From the NCBI GenBank assembly GCA_003529325.1, contig DPVW01000030.1, positions 1-12,623 of the forward strand: 12,623 nt of DNA, given 5' to 3'. The DNA comes from Candidatus Latescibacterota bacterium (GTDB lineage: Bacteria; Latescibacterota; UBA2968; UBA8231). The translations under genes and the position numbers were made by a program. Below are positions 6,671 to 12,239 of this stretch, piece by piece; the stretch's first letter is position 1, and every line of letters starts with the position of its first letter. The notes beneath the pieces are model-generated. The model had not been told where the DNA came from. It saw nothing but the letters and a program-made list of their open reading frames with translations, and did not search any database.

Positions 6671-8131
6671 ATGCAGATCTTATGCGAAGGACATCCGCGG
6701 ATTCTCGGTCTGTCGGCGGGCATGCGTTTTGTCAGCCACCCACCCCATGTCTGTGAAGAACCCGTCCTTGTGGGTGAGACCTTCATCGACGATTTTGGCT
6801 GCTCGATCTACGGGTCGGTGCTGCACGACGGCGGCCGATTTCGCATGTGGTATCAGGCGTGGCCACGCGACTACGATGGCAGCGACTCCCTCGCTGTCGC
6901 CTGCGTCGAGAGCGATGACGGACTGACCTGGCGGCGGCCATCACATGGGCTGATGGAACGGGACGGCAGTCGTGACAACGCGCTCACCAATCTTCCATTT
7001 CACGCACCGAGTGTCCTGCTCGATCCGGATGCCGATGCAGACCGACGCTACCGCGCTTTCGGCTACACCCACCCGGAGCGCGCCATCGGCTACCACATCC
7101 CCACCTCTGAACCTGGGTATTACACCGCTCACTCCCCCGACGGCCTGCACTGGACGGTCGAACCCGGTCCACTCTGGCCGCAGGCGGATGTCATCACCGC
7201 CGCCTGGGATCCGTGGCAAGGCCCGGGGGGCGCTGCCCGTATCGCTCTCAAGCACAACGGTCTGTCAGCTGGTCAGTTCCGCCGCCGATTCTTTACCGCA
7301 CAGTGGCGTGACGGCACCTCCACGTCGCCGGTTTCGGCCTTCGTTGCCGACGAACTGGATGATATGGCCGCCCGTGCCCGTGGCTGCGTCAGCGCTGACT
7401 ACTATGGGCTGAGCTGGATCTTTTCCCCGGGACCGACGGTGGCGGTGACGTGGATGTTCCGCCACCAGGGGCCGCTGGGGCACTCCGCCAGGCAGATGTG
7501 GCAATACGGCAATCAGGGGGCCGTCGATTTCGAGCTTCGGTATCAGCTGGAGCGAGGTGGTCGTTGGCTCGCTTTGCCCGGACGTCCCGATTGGGTCGCC
7601 GCCGCCGACATGCCAGAGTGGGCGCGGGGTGGCCTCTATGGCGCTTCACACGCGCTGGATGTCGGTGACAGGACCCGTCTCTACTTCACCGGTACACGCG
7701 AACGCCACGGCTGGTCGGGTGCGGATGTTGACACCAAAGAGAAGCGCCAGAAACTGGCACAGGATGGCGGCTTCGCGCGCATCGGCCTGATGAGCTGGCC
7801 TCGTCACAGGTTACTCGGGGCACGCGCCGATTTGTTGGAGTATATCGATCTGCTGGCTGAGCCACTCACACACGACAAAGCGGCGGGCCTGGTGCTGAAT
7901 TGCTCCACCAACGGTGGCGGGCGAGTTCGTGTCGCACTGCTGGACGGAGACCGTAACGCCCTCGACGGGTATACCTTCGAAGACTGTGACGGGCTATCGG
8001 GTGACCATCTGGCGGCACCCGTGCGCTGGCGTGGCTCCGCCGATCTGCCCGGCATCGACATGGCCCGCCAACTGATCGCCCGTGTCGAAATCGAATCCGG
8101 CGCCCTCTGGGCATTCTCCTTTGACCGCTGA
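6671..8131 (+). CDS. GH43/GH32-like beta-propeller protein with C-terminal beta-sandwich
   Basis: This 486-residue protein has the look of five-bladed propeller glycoside hydrolases and their relatives. The first part (about 1-370) contains repeated blocks pairing an aromatic strand with an Asp-rich turn: GRFRMWYQAWP, VACVESDDGLTWRRP, APSVLLDPDADADRRYRAFGY, YYTAHSPDGLHWTVEPGP and LYFTGTRERHGWS. The end (about 385-486) resembles the C-terminal sandwich often joined to such propellers (LLAEPLTHDKAAGLVLNCS, GRVRVALLDGDRNALDGYTFEDCDGLSGDH). No signal peptide is visible. I cannot place the catalytic acids with certainty, so enzyme activity and glycan are unknown. The first ATG (6671) lacks a clear ribosome binding site; Met18 is an alternative start. 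The stop is TGA, and the convergent RRM gene's terminator lies 28 bases beyond it. Confidence 0.75.
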   Translation: MQILCEGHPRILGLSAGMRFVSHPPHVCEEPVLVGETFIDDFGCSIYGSVLHDGGRFRMWYQAWPRDYDGSDSLAVACVESDDGLTWRRPSHGLMERDGSRDNALTNLPFHAPSVLLDPDADADRRYRAFGYTHPERAIGYHIPTSEPGYYTAHSPDGLHWTVEPGPLWPQADVITAAWDPWQGPGGAARIALKHNGLSAGQFRRRFFTAQWRDGTSTSPVSAFVADELDDMAARARGCVSADYYGLSWIFSPGPTVAVTWMFRHQGPLGHSARQMWQYGNQGAVDFELRYQLERGGRWLALPGRPDWVAAADMPEWARGGLYGASHALDVGDRTRLYFTGTRERHGWSGADVDTKEKRQKLAQDGGFARIGLMSWPRHRLLGARADLLEYIDLLAEPLTHDKAAGLVLNCSTNGGGRVRVALLDGDRNALDGYTFEDCDGLSGDHLAAPVRWRGSADLPGIDMARQLIARVEIESGALWAFSFDR

Positions 8132-8158
8132 CGCGACGCTTTTGCTCGCCGGAGAACG

Positions 8159-8195
8159 AAAAACGGCCCGCTACCTTGGCAGGCAGCGGAGCCGT
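8159..8195 (-). terminator. Rho-independent terminator of the csp-RRM unit
   Basis: Minus strand: ACGGC, one bulged T, then CCGCTGCC pairs with GGTAGCGG and GCCGT around the loop TGCCAA, followed by TTTTT. It sits 36 bases after the stop of the RRM gene. The opposite strand lacks a T run, so it acts for the minus strand only. Confidence 0.8.
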
Positions 8196-8230
8196 GGTGA
8201 TCGAAGTTCTTGTCTGAGCGGGAGCCTGAC

Positions 8231-8494
8231 TCAGCGTTTCTTGCGTCGGCGGGGCGGTCGGTACGTCCTCTTGCCCTGCGTGAATTCGCTCAGACTAATC
8301 TGATGCCCTAGCAATTCCTGACTATCCAGGTTGGTGATGGCCTCTTTTGCGGCGGACTTGCTTGGCATGTCTACGAGGCCGCGTCCACGGGTCCTCTGGA
8401 TCTCCACGGCGGAAACCTTGCCAAATATCTCGAACAGGTCGCGCAGATCATCTTCGGTTGCTTCGGATGCCAAATTGTCGATAGCCAGTCTCAT
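8231..8494 (-). CDS. RRM-type RNA-binding protein, divergent
   Basis: The 87-residue protein is a single RNA recognition motif plus a basic tail. RNP2 is LAIDNL (3-8), followed by a TEDDLRDLFEIFGKVSAVEI helix and strand region; RNP1 is RGRGLVDM (36-43), then a SAAKEAITNLDSQELLGHQISL segment. The aromatic residues that normally stack on RNA are missing: Ala4 in RNP2, and Arg38 and Leu40 in RNP1 where Phe or Tyr is usual. The tail RTYRPPRRRKKR is strongly basic and may take over part of the RNA contact. Bacterial RRM proteins of this size, such as the cyanobacterial Rbp family, are often cold-induced. The start is well supported by AAGGAG (8499-8504), 4 bases before the ATG. It lies 67 bases downstream of the csp gene and is followed by a terminator, so the pair probably form an operon. 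Confidence 0.88.
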   Translation of the reverse strand: MRLAIDNLASEATEDDLRDLFEIFGKVSAVEIQRTRGRGLVDMPSKSAAKEAITNLDSQELLGHQISLSEFTQGKRTYRPPRRRKKR

Positions 8495-8534
8495 CGATCT
8501 CCTTATGTTACGCGCTGTGCGCGGGTTCTTAGCT

Positions 8535-8554
8535 GCCGTCCACTTCGTGACGGC
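8535..8554 (-). other. Intercistronic hairpin between csp and the RRM gene
   Basis: Minus strand: GCCGTCAC pairs with GTGGACGGC across a GAA loop, with one bulged G. No T run follows, so it is not an obvious terminator. It may stabilise the csp part of the transcript or set the ratio of the two products. Confidence 0.4.
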
Positions 8555-8561
8555 GTGCTGC

Positions 8562-8768
8562 TTAGATGACGCCTACGTTCTCAGCGGCGGGGCCCTTCTG
8601 GCCCTGGACGAGGTCGAACTCGACGCGCTGACCTTCTGACAGCGAGCGAAATCCCTCGGCCTTGATGGCGCTGTGATGAACAAAAACGTCGCCGGACTCA
8701 CCCTGAATGAATCCAAAACCTTTGGCGTCGTTAAACCACTTGACCACGCCTGTCTGGCGCTCGGACAT
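8562..8768 (-). CDS. CspA-family cold shock protein
   Basis: A 68-residue single cold-shock domain, the standard length. It shows [15 protein letters not shown] (7-21), containing the RNP1 motif KGFGFI, and VFVHHSAI (28-35), containing RNP2, then a [22 protein letters not shown] loop and a closing AAENV. Such proteins bind single-stranded RNA and DNA, melt secondary structure, and act as cytoplasmic RNA chaperones at low temperature or in growth. The frame stays open upstream to 8933, but the start is the ATG at 8768: homology begins there and a near-perfect AAGGAGG (8775-8781) stands 6 bases before it. A promoter at 8913-8940 gives a leader of roughly 137-140 bases, the kind of long leader seen on cold-shock mRNAs. 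Confidence 0.96.
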   Translation of the reverse strand: MSERQTGVVKWFNDAKGFGFIQGESGDVFVHHSAIKAEGFRSLSEGQRVEFDLVQGQKGPAAENVGVI

Positions 8769-8908
8769 GATATGCCTCCTTCCCAACGGTCGGGGCGTTG
8801 ATGGTGCAATGCGCTCGACCGACTGGGTAGGAATTGCTACTTCAGTACAGATCACAACGCTGCATCCTGTTAGCGTCGGACCAGGCACGGCTCCGACTTT
8901 TGGTCGGT
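8769..8908 (-). promoter_or_regulatory. Long structured 5' leader of the csp mRNA
   Basis: On the minus strand the start of the predicted transcript folds as CCGAC-CAAAA-GTCGG (8907-8893). The same GTCGGA arm (8897-8892) can instead pair with TCCGAC (8880-8875), 11 bases further on. The two stems exclude each other. The near-perfect ribosome binding site lies at the 3' end (8775-8781). I do not see a sequence equal to the E. coli cspA cold box. Confidence 0.4.
8775..8781 (-). promoter_or_regulatory. Ribosome binding site of the cold shock gene
   Basis: AAGGAGG on the minus strand, 6 bases before the ATG at 8768. It decides the start against the longer open frame that reaches 8933. Confidence 0.85.
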
Positions 8909-8912
8909 GGAG

Positions 8913-8940
8913 AATATAAGTGGCACTAGGCAACTTTCAA
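8913..8940 (-). promoter_or_regulatory. Sigma70-type promoter of the csp-RRM unit
   Basis: Minus strand: TTGAAA (8940-8935) and TATATT (8918-8913), separated by 16 bases. Both hexamers are close to consensus. Transcription would start near 8908-8905. Confidence 0.6.
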
Positions 8941-8991
8941 GGGATATTTCCAAGCCTGGGCGCCCTGGCGTCAACCCTTCCCTCTGGCCGT

Positions 8992-10224
8992 TCAGAAGCG
9001 ATCGTGCCCGACGGTGACCAGCGCTTCGGCAACCTGCCCGAAGGGTTGATCTTCAACGGTGAGTTCCAGAGCGATGGGCTGACGACGACAGGTTGTCCCC
9101 AAAGCGGGTGTCAGGGTCAGTGTGATATCCTGCTGCTGGCGGGGACCAAGCTCCACCGTGACGACCTCCGCAGACCAGCCATCGGGCACGACGAGTCGAG
9201 CCGTTGCCATCGCCGTCCTTGGCAGTGGGTTGAGAATCCAGCCCTGCATCTGCGTCTGCTCACCAGCAACCACCAGATGCACTCGATATGGCTTCAACTT
9301 GCCGCCCTGTGATTCGGCCCCGAAGTGCACGTCCTGGTCGCCGACAATCATCAGTTTTCGGTGTAGATCGTCGAAGGCTTCGGCGCCACGACGGATCTCC
9401 GAATACCATTCTGGCGCAGGCTGGAACGGGGGTGTGTGGCCCGTGAGCACCCACTGGGGTTGAATGGCCTCGAGTTCATCGACAACGGCATGGTAACAGC
9501 CCATGTCGAGACCATTCTTGTAAACATGGTTTGTCGTCATATGCGCCCCGGGCCTCCAGGCGCCGGTGTCATAGAAGATCTGGTCGCCTGTGTGGACGAC
9601 ACGCTGACCGTCGATTTCGAAGCTGATCAGGGTGGCGAAGCGCGTGTGCCCCGACATCGGTGTCAGCCTGAACTCGATGCCTTCCCAGTCGAAGGTCTCG
9701 TGTGTCGGCAACCGACGATCCACCCGGATCGGCTCGTGCCAGAGACAGGGACGATCGAAACGCCACGGTCGCTCGAGTAGGTCGGCAAACAAGTCCGCCG
9801 CCCACACCTGCGTTCCGAATAGCCGTCGGAGCAGATTGATGCCATTGACGTGATCATCGTGAAAATGCGACACCAGCACCGTGTCGATGCCATCCGCCCC
9901 GGTATGCTTGTGTAGCCCTGTCATGCTGTGCAGCAGCGGCCGACGATTCGACGGATGGCTCTTACCAGGCGCAACGCTGACGCTGTTCGCATAGCCGTAA
10001 TCGATGCTCAACACCTTGCCGCTGTCGGCGACGAGAAAGTGTGTTTCGGCGCCACTGTATCTGGCCCGATAGAGATGCGGCAGGATCTGCTCGACGTCGT
10101 CGACTTCGGGATCGACGATCGAACCGAAACCGGGTTGCATGCGTGTGATCTCGAGGATATTCTGCCGCAGGGCGCCAACGGCTGCCGCCGGGTCCTGAAT
10201 CGGTGACCCGAGACTTGGTAGCAT
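8992..10224 (-). CDS. Metallo-beta-lactamase-fold hydrolase, C-terminal part of a split gene
   Basis: Taken from the first ATG after the interrupting TGA, this part has 410 residues. It holds a complete MBL domain: HFHDDH (120-125, the HxHxDH metal motif), GHT with His193, HTGD with Asp214 and VLTGHT with His263. These are the ligands of a two-metal centre, so this part could still be catalytic. After it (about 300-410) comes a beta-rich tail ending in VEDQPFGQVAEALVTVGHDRF, similar in style to C-terminal sandwich domains. No ribosome binding site precedes the ATG at 10224, and its first residues (LPSLGSPI) are the end of the previous MBL domain. This is therefore best read as the rear of one longer protein. 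The reaction is unknown; MBL proteins hydrolyse lactones, thioesters, phosphodiesters and others. Confidence 0.75.
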   Translation of the reverse strand: MLPSLGSPIQDPAAAVGALRQNILEITRMQPGFGSIVDPEVDDVEQILPHLYRARYSGAETHFLVADSGKVLSIDYGYANSVSVAPGKSHPSNRRPLLHSMTGLHKHTGADGIDTVLVSHFHDDHVNGINLLRRLFGTQVWAADLFADLLERPWRFDRPCLWHEPIRVDRRLPTHETFDWEGIEFRLTPMSGHTRFATLISFEIDGQRVVHTGDQIFYDTGAWRPGAHMTTNHVYKNGLDMGCYHAVVDELEAIQPQWVLTGHTPPFQPAPEWYSEIRRGAEAFDDLHRKLMIVGDQDVHFGAESQGGKLKPYRVHLVVAGEQTQMQGWILNPLPRTAMATARLVVPDGWSAEVVTVELGPRQQQDITLTLTPALGTTCRRQPIALELTVEDQPFGQVAEALVTVGHDRF

Positions 10225-10272
10225 GAGATCGGCGCCCTGGGCGAGTACCCGGGTGGCACTGTGAAACAGATT

Positions 10273-10839
10273 TCACGCTCCCTGCAGGTCGTTGTAGTTG
10301 TACTGCAGCGGCGCCAGGCGCCCCGTGCGACCATGGCCGCAGATCACCTCACCGACGAAAGCCAGTCGTCGACCGCCATGATCGACGACGTAGCTGCAGG
10401 CGCCATTGGTGACACCCGGCGTAGGCACCACCGTCCACGTCAGACCGGCGATCTGCCGTGATTCGTAATCCATCGCCCACTCGTCCACCGGAATCGCTCG
10501 CACAGGCGAAAACCGGTCCCAACGATTGTCGTACGAATTCCAGATCTGGCGCTCACGGAAGTGCTGCTCAGGATCGAGGAAATATTCCTGGTCCCAATAC
10601 GGGGCGATGATCAGTGCCCCTCGTGCCGCCAGGCGCAAGGCGCCATCGCTGTGGTCGCGGAAGTGGTGGGTCAGCAGCACGGTCACCTCACCATCGGCGA
10701 CCTCTTCCAAGCCTTCGGCAGCTTCGCCGGTACCGGCATTGACGATGACCGTGCCCGACGGCCCACGTAGCGCATAGACGAGGCAGCTGTCCTGCATCAT
10801 GAACAGCCCGTCGGCAAGTTGTTGCCACATGTGCTTCAT
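10273..10839 (-). CDS. Degenerate metallo-beta-lactamase-fold domain, N-terminal part of a split gene
   Basis: These 188 residues form most of a first MBL domain. The ATG at 10839 is supported by AAGGAG (10847-10852) at 7 bases. Metal-binding positions are altered: the HxHxDH motif reads HHFRDH (58-63) with Phe60 at the second His, the usual TPGHT reads TPGVT (140-144), and the TGD-like site reads VGE (162-164). This domain is thus probably not a hydrolase and may serve in folding or substrate binding. It ends at a TGA inside the domain (after NDLQGA), while the same frame continues with NLFHSATRVLAQGADLMLPSLG, a normal end for an MBL domain. No signal peptide is seen. Confidence 0.75.
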   Translation of the reverse strand: MKHMWQQLADGLFMMQDSCLVYALRGPSGTVIVNAGTGEAAEGLEEVADGEVTVLLTHHFRDHSDGALRLAARGALIIAPYWDQEYFLDPEQHFRERQIWNSYDNRWDRFSPVRAIPVDEWAMDYESRQIAGLTWTVVPTPGVTNGACSYVVDHGGRRLAFVGEVICGHGRTGRLAPLQYNYNDLQGA

Positions 10840-10874
10840 CCCTGGTCTCCTTGCACGGGTGGTCGCGTGTCAAT

Positions 10875-10900
10875 CGACTTGCGGAAGTCGCTTATACAAT
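10875..10900. promoter_or_regulatory. Candidate divergent promoter with operator-like palindrome
   Basis: A perfect inverted repeat CGACTT-GCGG-AAGTCG (10875-10890) directly borders TTATACAAT (10892-10900). On the plus strand this gives a TACAAT -10 (10895-10900); on the minus strand it reads ATTGTATAAG, giving TATAAG. No good -35 is seen on either strand. The site lies between the divergent MBL and plus-strand genes, and a protein bound at the palindrome could affect both. Confidence 0.35.
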
Positions 10901-10918
10901 GGAATTTTGAGGACTGAC

Positions 10919-11083
10919 GTGAACTGTGACGCTGACGACCATCTGTACTGCCGGTCAACGCCGATACCGCCGTCGCCGATAGACTATGGCAAGCGCCGTG
11001 ATGCCCAACGATTGTTCCGGGACCTACCGAAGGCCCAGAGACAGATCGCCAGCGTCGATTTCGCGGCTGCCGAGCTGGCTTGA
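10919..11083 (+). CDS. Possible small protein, unknown function
   Basis: A 54-residue ORF starting with GTG, with GAGG (10909-10912) 6 bases upstream. It starts NCDADDHLYCRS, passes through a proline stretch (PIPPSP), then has a charged helical-looking second half (YGKRRDAQRLFRDLPKAQRQ) ending FAAAELA. It has no recognisable domain. It follows the candidate -10 at 10895-10900 closely, so its leader would be only about ten bases. It ends 52 bases before the DsbA-like gene and could be co-transcribed with it. Because GC-rich DNA often holds chance frames, the call is weak; the rest of the 297-base gap between the MBL gene and 11136 shows nothing else. Confidence 0.3.
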   Translation: MNCDADDHLYCRSTPIPPSPIDYGKRRDAQRLFRDLPKAQRQIASVDFAAAELA

Positions 11084-11135
11084 AGAATCGAAGGTTTCCA
11101 GGACTCACCCCCACGACATCGGACACGATCGCCCC

Positions 11136-12146
11136 ATGACTTGCCGAATCATCAGCGTTGTTGCCGTCCTGTTTCTCGGCTGCGCACAGCCCGTGCCACC
11201 CGCCGACATTGCTGCCACCATCGGCACCCAGCAGATCACCGTGGCCGAAGTTGATGCCCAGGTGCAGGTAGCGGAACCGCAGATCTGGCAGGGTCTGTTC
11301 GACGCCCGCCAGCGAGCCCTGGTGTATCTGGTGGACGAGCAGCTGTTGATGGCGGCAGCCAAGCTTGATGGAATCGAGGTTGATTCGCTCGTCGCACGCG
11401 AGATTACCTCCCACGTGTCCGTTGTCAGCGACGAGGAGATTGAGACATTTTACGCGCAGAATCAGCAGCGCATGGGCAAGCAGACGCTGGAGTCGATGCA
11501 GGACCGCATCCGCGGTTTTTTGATGGCCGGGCAGGAGCGCGTGGCGCAACAGAAATATCTGATCGGTCTGCGCAAAGAGGCGGGTGTGACGATCCTGCTC
11601 GAACCCCCTCGGGCGCTGATCGAGGTCGCCACCGACGAACCAGCAAAAGGACCGGAAGACGCCCCGATATTGCTCGTCGAATACTCTGACTATGAGTGCC
11701 CATACTGCTCGCGGGCACAGCCCTCCGTAGAGCAGGTCCTGCAGACCTATGGCGACAAGGTGCGCCTCGTGTATCGCGATTTCCCACTGAGCATACACGA
11801 CAACGCCCACCTCGCCGCCCAGGCCGGGCTCTGCGCAAACGAGCAGGGCCGCTTCTGGGAGTACCACGATGTGCTCTACGCCAATGCCCGCGCCTTGCGG
11901 CCGGCGGATCTACAGCGCTACGCCACCGATCTCGACCTCGATCCCGCCCCCTTCGCTGAATGCCTCGATTCGGGCCGCTACGTCGAGACCGTCGATGCCG
12001 ATCTCCAGTCCGGCCAGCAGCACGGCGTGACCGGCACACCCGCCTTCTTCATCAATGGCCGCATTCTCTCAGGCGCCCAGCCCTTCGCCGCCTTCAAGAA
12101 GATCATCGACGAGGAGTTGGCACGCGCCGGCGATACCGAGCTGTAG
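11136..12146 (+). CDS. SurA-N-like plus DsbA-like thioredoxin-fold lipoprotein
   Basis: The 336-residue protein starts with a lipoprotein signal (MTCRIISVVAVLFLGC, lipobox Cys16), so it is probably anchored in the envelope facing the periplasm. Residues about 24-160 are helical and resemble the N-terminal chaperone domain of SurA/PpiC proteins (ATIGTQQITVAEVDAQV, QRALVYLVDEQLLMAAAK, DEEIETFYAQNQ) without a parvulin domain. Residues about 170-330 are a DsbA/Thioredoxin_4 domain with YSDYECPYC (active-site Cys188 and Cys191), a VYRDFPL strand, and GVTGTPAFFINGR with the cis-Pro. The likely role is thiol oxidation or disulfide handling of exported proteins, with the front domain gripping unfolded clients. 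The frame is open up to 10986, but the lipoprotein signal fixes the start at 11136 although no Shine-Dalgarno is visible. Confidence 0.88.
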   Translation: MTCRIISVVAVLFLGCAQPVPPADIAATIGTQQITVAEVDAQVQVAEPQIWQGLFDARQRALVYLVDEQLLMAAAKLDGIEVDSLVAREITSHVSVVSDEEIETFYAQNQQRMGKQTLESMQDRIRGFLMAGQERVAQQKYLIGLRKEAGVTILLEPPRALIEVATDEPAKGPEDAPILLVEYSDYECPYCSRAQPSVEQVLQTYGDKVRLVYRDFPLSIHDNAHLAAQAGLCANEQGRFWEYHDVLYANARALRPADLQRYATDLDLDPAPFAECLDSGRYVETVDADLQSGQQHGVTGTPAFFINGRILSGAQPFAAFKKIIDEELARAGDTEL

Positions 12147-12202
12147 CCAGCACGAGCGTCCTGTTTTTGTTCGACAGTCTGCCATCGCCTCCGTAAAACT
12201 GG

Positions 12203-12231
12203 TTGCGATCATAGCAATTTTACGGTAAAAT
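12203..12231 (+). promoter_or_regulatory. Probable promoter of the ATPase gene
   Basis: TTGCGA (12203-12208) and TAAAAT (12226-12231) are separated by exactly 17 bases. The -10 lies in the right arm of the large palindrome. Initiation near 12238 would leave almost no leader before the ATG at 12240. Confidence 0.45.
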
Positions 12232-12237
12232 CGCTAT
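12211..12237. repeat. 27-bp palindrome in front of the ATPase gene
   Basis: Left arm ATAGCAATTTTAC (12211-12223), a central G, and right arm GTAAAATCGCTAT (12225-12237) match in 12 of 13 positions. A further CCGTAAAA (12191-12198) upstream repeats the inner motif and can pair with TTTTACGG (12218-12225). It is a strong operator candidate because it contains the -10 and ends 2 bases before the start codon. Confidence 0.7.
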
Positions 12238-12239
12238 GT

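Larger units (their letters stand above)
8992..10839 (-). pseudogene. Tandem MBL-fold gene interrupted by a single in-frame TGA
   Basis: The two MBL entries at 8992-10224 and 10273-10839 lie in the same frame. Only the TGA at 10275-10273 separates the upstream ORF from 16 further sense codons and the ATG at 10224. Read through, the protein is 615 residues: degenerate MBL domain, intact MBL domain, beta-rich tail. The break falls inside the first domain, not at a domain border, which speaks for one ancestral gene. No other stop or frameshift is seen, so the change is recent, a sequencing error, or bypassed. The TGA sits in the 5' arm of a perfect short hairpin, GTGAAA-TCTG-TTTCAC (10276-10261). 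Confidence 0.65.

Noticed and set aside
8769..8933. The N-terminal extension of the cold shock ORF up to 8933 as coding
   Set aside because: Homology, length and a near-perfect ribosome binding site place the start at 8768; the extension covers the predicted leader.
8945..8990. A GC palindrome (GGGCGCCC region) after the MBL gene as a terminator
   Set aside because: It has no proper loop and no T run on either side.
4260..10275. A recoded genetic code in which TGA is a sense codon
   Set aside because: TGA ends other intact genes at 4260 and 8131, and the conserved Trp of the cold shock protein (Trp11 in VVKWF) is encoded by TGG.
10261..10290. TGA at 10275-10273 as a selenocysteine codon
   Set aside because: The hairpin includes the TGA in its own stem and has its loop only a few bases away, unlike bacterial SECIS elements, which stand downstream at a fixed distance. 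The position is not a metal ligand or a redox site of the MBL fold.
10836..11867. A 343-codon minus-strand ORF opposite the DsbA-like gene
   Set aside because: It is antisense to a gene with an intact lipobox, CPYC site and cis-Pro loop, and has no recognisable domain.
12147..12190. A terminator after the DsbA-like gene at a short T run
   Set aside because: No stable hairpin precedes the TTTTT at about 12170.
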